From the NCBI RefSeq assembly GCF_000022065.1, contig NC_011898.1, forward strand, positions 3,599,501-3,663,500: a DNA stretch of 64,000 nt. Reading direction: 5' to 3'. This document shows positions 62,585 to 64,000 of this stretch, one piece after another. Position 1 is the first letter of the stretch, and each line of letters opens with the position of its first letter. Both the position numbers and the translations under genes were made by a program. The notes under the pieces were generated by a model, which was not told where the DNA came from, made no database searches, and saw nothing but the letters and a program-made list of their open reading frames with translations. Origin of the DNA: Ruminiclostridium cellulolyticum H10. Lineage in GTDB: Bacteria; Bacillota; Clostridia; Acetivibrionales; DSM-1351.

Positions 62585-63517
62585 CTAATTTAAGCTTACG
62601 ATGGACACCTTTGAGATATTATCCTGATATGACCAATCTCTGGCCACTATACTGTAGCTGCCTGAATTAAGACTACTGAAAGTATATGTCTTTTCAAATG
62701 TACCAATCCAAGTTATACCGCCATCAATGCTTACTTCGTATCCCCTATCCTTACCTCCTGCGATATTGACTTTTATACTGCCTTTACCAGATGAACAAGA
62801 TATCTCAATCGGTACAGGGTCTATGTACAATTTGGGATCTACTGGTACGGCACTGCTGTAAGTACTGCCTACCCTTACTTCAAAGTGCAAATGGTGTCCC
62901 GTTGATGTTCCCGGATACATATCCTTTCCCGGTTCACCGCCTTCCGAAGCCACTGCATCTCCCTGTCTTATCCGGCTGTTCTGATGTACATGTATAGCTG
63001 ACAAATGGAGATACCGGGTAAAGAATTGTTTTCCGTTCACATCGTGGTACAGGACTAAAAACATTCCGGCTTCATCACTTATACCCATGTTGTATACCTG
63101 ACCATCCGCAATAGCATAGACATTTGAATGCCATTGTGTATTAAAATCCTGTCCCCAGTGTGGCCTTGATATTCCGAGAACAGGGTGGTGTACAGGGGTT
63201 GGGCTGAATCCTCTGGTTCCGGTTGTTCCTTCCGTTGGATACGTAAATAGGCCTCCCCTGTCCAGTACTTTATTTTCCGGTATCAAATAAAAACCGTAAT
63301 CTGTTTGGGCATTTTGTATTGCAGTTTGTTCATCAGCAGATAAACTATATGTGTCGGTAAGAAATTGAAACGGTGCCGTAAGTATGTAGAAAATAACGCA
63401 TATTATCAGCATTAATATACCTATTGGTACAAATATGGCAATCAAAAGTCCCTTTCGTCCTTTTTCTGTCGATACTATCTGTACTGCTGCTTTTATAAGT
63501 GCAGGATTTATGGCCAA
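62585..63517 (-). CDS. M23-family peptidase (conjugation cell-wall hydrolase)
   Basis: A 310-residue protein with an N-terminal membrane helix (GLLIAIFVPIGILMLIICVIF) and an M23 (LytM) domain. Zinc-site motifs: HPVLGISRPHWGQDFNTQW, GMFLVLYHDVNGKQFFTRYLHL-type segment and GTSTGHHLHFEVRVG. A C-terminal beta domain follows. It probably opens the peptidoglycan for the transfer channel, as in other ICEs. Confidence 0.87.
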   Translation of the reverse strand: MAINPALIKAAVQIVSTEKGRKGLLIAIFVPIGILMLIICVIFYILTAPFQFLTDTYSLSADEQTAIQNAQTDYGFYLIPENKVLDRGGLFTYPTEGTTGTRGFSPTPVHHPVLGISRPHWGQDFNTQWHSNVYAIADGQVYNMGISDEAGMFLVLYHDVNGKQFFTRYLHLSAIHVHQNSRIRQGDAVASEGGEPGKDMYPGTSTGHHLHFEVRVGSTYSSAVPVDPKLYIDPVPIEISCSSGKGSIKVNIAGGKDRGYEVSIDGGITWIGTFEKTYTFSSLNSGSYSIVARDWSYQDNISKVSIVSLN

Positions 63518-63529
63518 TATAATTCACCT

Positions 63530-64000
63530 CTACTTTCCTCCGGCTTTTCCGAAATATTTCATTTTATATTCCGGCAAGTCAAATTCTATCTGAAGGCGTT
63601 TTGAACCAATGATTAATAGTGCTATTTTTCTTCGTTTTGCTGCTAAAAGTTCTTCTTCGGCTTCCGTAAGTTTGTACAGTTCCTTGGTTTCCTGAAGGTT
63701 TTTACCGTCAGTACCCATCAGGATTTTTATGCAGGGTATATCAAGTAACGCCTGTCCGTACATTTTAACACTAGGATCAAGGAAATCTACTACTGAATGC
63801 GAGATTATTGCAATGGCTGCTTCATATTTTCTGGCTCTTTTTACAGCATTTCTAAGGAATATCAGTGACTGCGGTACTCTGTGGTCAATCATCAGATAGG
63901 CCTCATCTGAAATCAGAAGCACTCTTTCTTCTCTGTCTCTGGTCATTTGTTCCCAAGCCCATTGAAGGATTGTAAAGTACTGGGTACTTTTTATATTATC
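63530..64000 (-). CDS. VirB4/TraE-type conjugation ATPase (N-terminus outside window)
   Basis: The C-terminal 156 residues of a leftward gene that continues past the window edge. It shows LLISDEAYLMIDHRVPQSLI (Walker B), RKYEAAIAIISHSVVDFLDP and LMGTDGKNLQETKELYKLTE, the usual end of VirB4/TraE ATPases, which energise the type IV secretion channel of conjugative elements. It lies 12 bases upstream of the M23 peptidase gene. Confidence 0.87.
   Translation of the reverse strand, partial: DNIKSTQYFTILQWAWEQMTRDREERVLLISDEAYLMIDHRVPQSLIFLRNAVKRARKYEAAIAIISHSVVDFLDPSVKMYGQALLDIPCIKILMGTDGKNLQETKELYKLTEAEEELLAAKRRKIALLIIGSKRLQIEFDLPEYKMKYFGKAGGK

Larger units (their letters stand above)
46620..64000. 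mobile_element. Skin-like integrative element in spoIIID carrying CRISPR-Cas9 (right end outside window)
   Basis: The left boundary is within about ten bases of 46625, where spoIIID homology ends. Inside are a large serine recombinase, phage-type regulators with operators, an agr-like locus, a type II-C CRISPR-Cas9 locus, decayed cargo, an HTH replication-type protein, a ParA/CpaE-like ATPase, an M23 peptidase and a VirB4/TraE-type ATPase. The content points to an integrative conjugative element rather than a phage. The right end was not seen. Confidence 0.75.

Overview
The window looks like chromosome from a low-GC, anaerobic, motile, spore-forming member of the Clostridia. Sporulation genes (spoVG, spoVT, yabP, yabQ, spoIIID), flagellar rod genes and [FeFe]-hydrogenase maturases sit together. 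The Cas9 resembles, from memory, the characterised type II-C enzyme of Ruminiclostridium (Clostridium) cellulolyticum, so that species or a close relative is likely. No database search was possible.

Region 1 (1-17070) is the right-hand part of a temperate prophage. A leftward early block encodes two SNF2-type helicases, a VRR-NUC nuclease, a VapE-type primase/helicase, a DNA methyltransferase, a family A DNA polymerase, DUF2815 and DUF2800 proteins and many small proteins. A rightward lysogeny block follows: an XRE repressor, an ImmA-type protease and a large serine recombinase. The recombinase gene ends inside an initiator tRNA-fMet gene, which marks the attachment site.

Region 2 (17100-46500) is core chromosome: a cyclophilin lipoprotein, tRNA-Leu, an S1 protein, divIC/yabQ/yabP/rqcP/hup, mazG, ssb, spoVT, a parvulin foldase, mfd, pth, prs, a glmU-like gene with a decayed uridylyltransferase half, spoVG, purR, murC, fabZ, flagellar genes, an mreB/mbl homologue, the hydG-hydF cluster with its regulator and a structured leader, and a KhtTU-type antiporter.

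Region 3 (about 46620 to beyond 64000) is a second mobile element. Its left end cuts the sporulation regulator gene spoIIID after codon 42. A large serine recombinase lies next to the junction and points towards it, which is the layout of the skin elements that interrupt sigK. The element carries a repressor module with CCGTTAACGG operators, an agr-like quorum-sensing locus (agrA, agrC and agrD intact, agrB truncated), a type II-C CRISPR-Cas9 locus (tracrRNA, cas9, cas1, cas2, nine repeats), a decayed cargo zone with a secreted protein, and the start of a conjugation module (HTH protein, ParA/CpaE-like ATPase, M23 peptidase, VirB4/TraE ATPase). The most interesting inference is a CRISPR-bearing integrative element that disrupts spoIIID and may need to be excised for sporulation.
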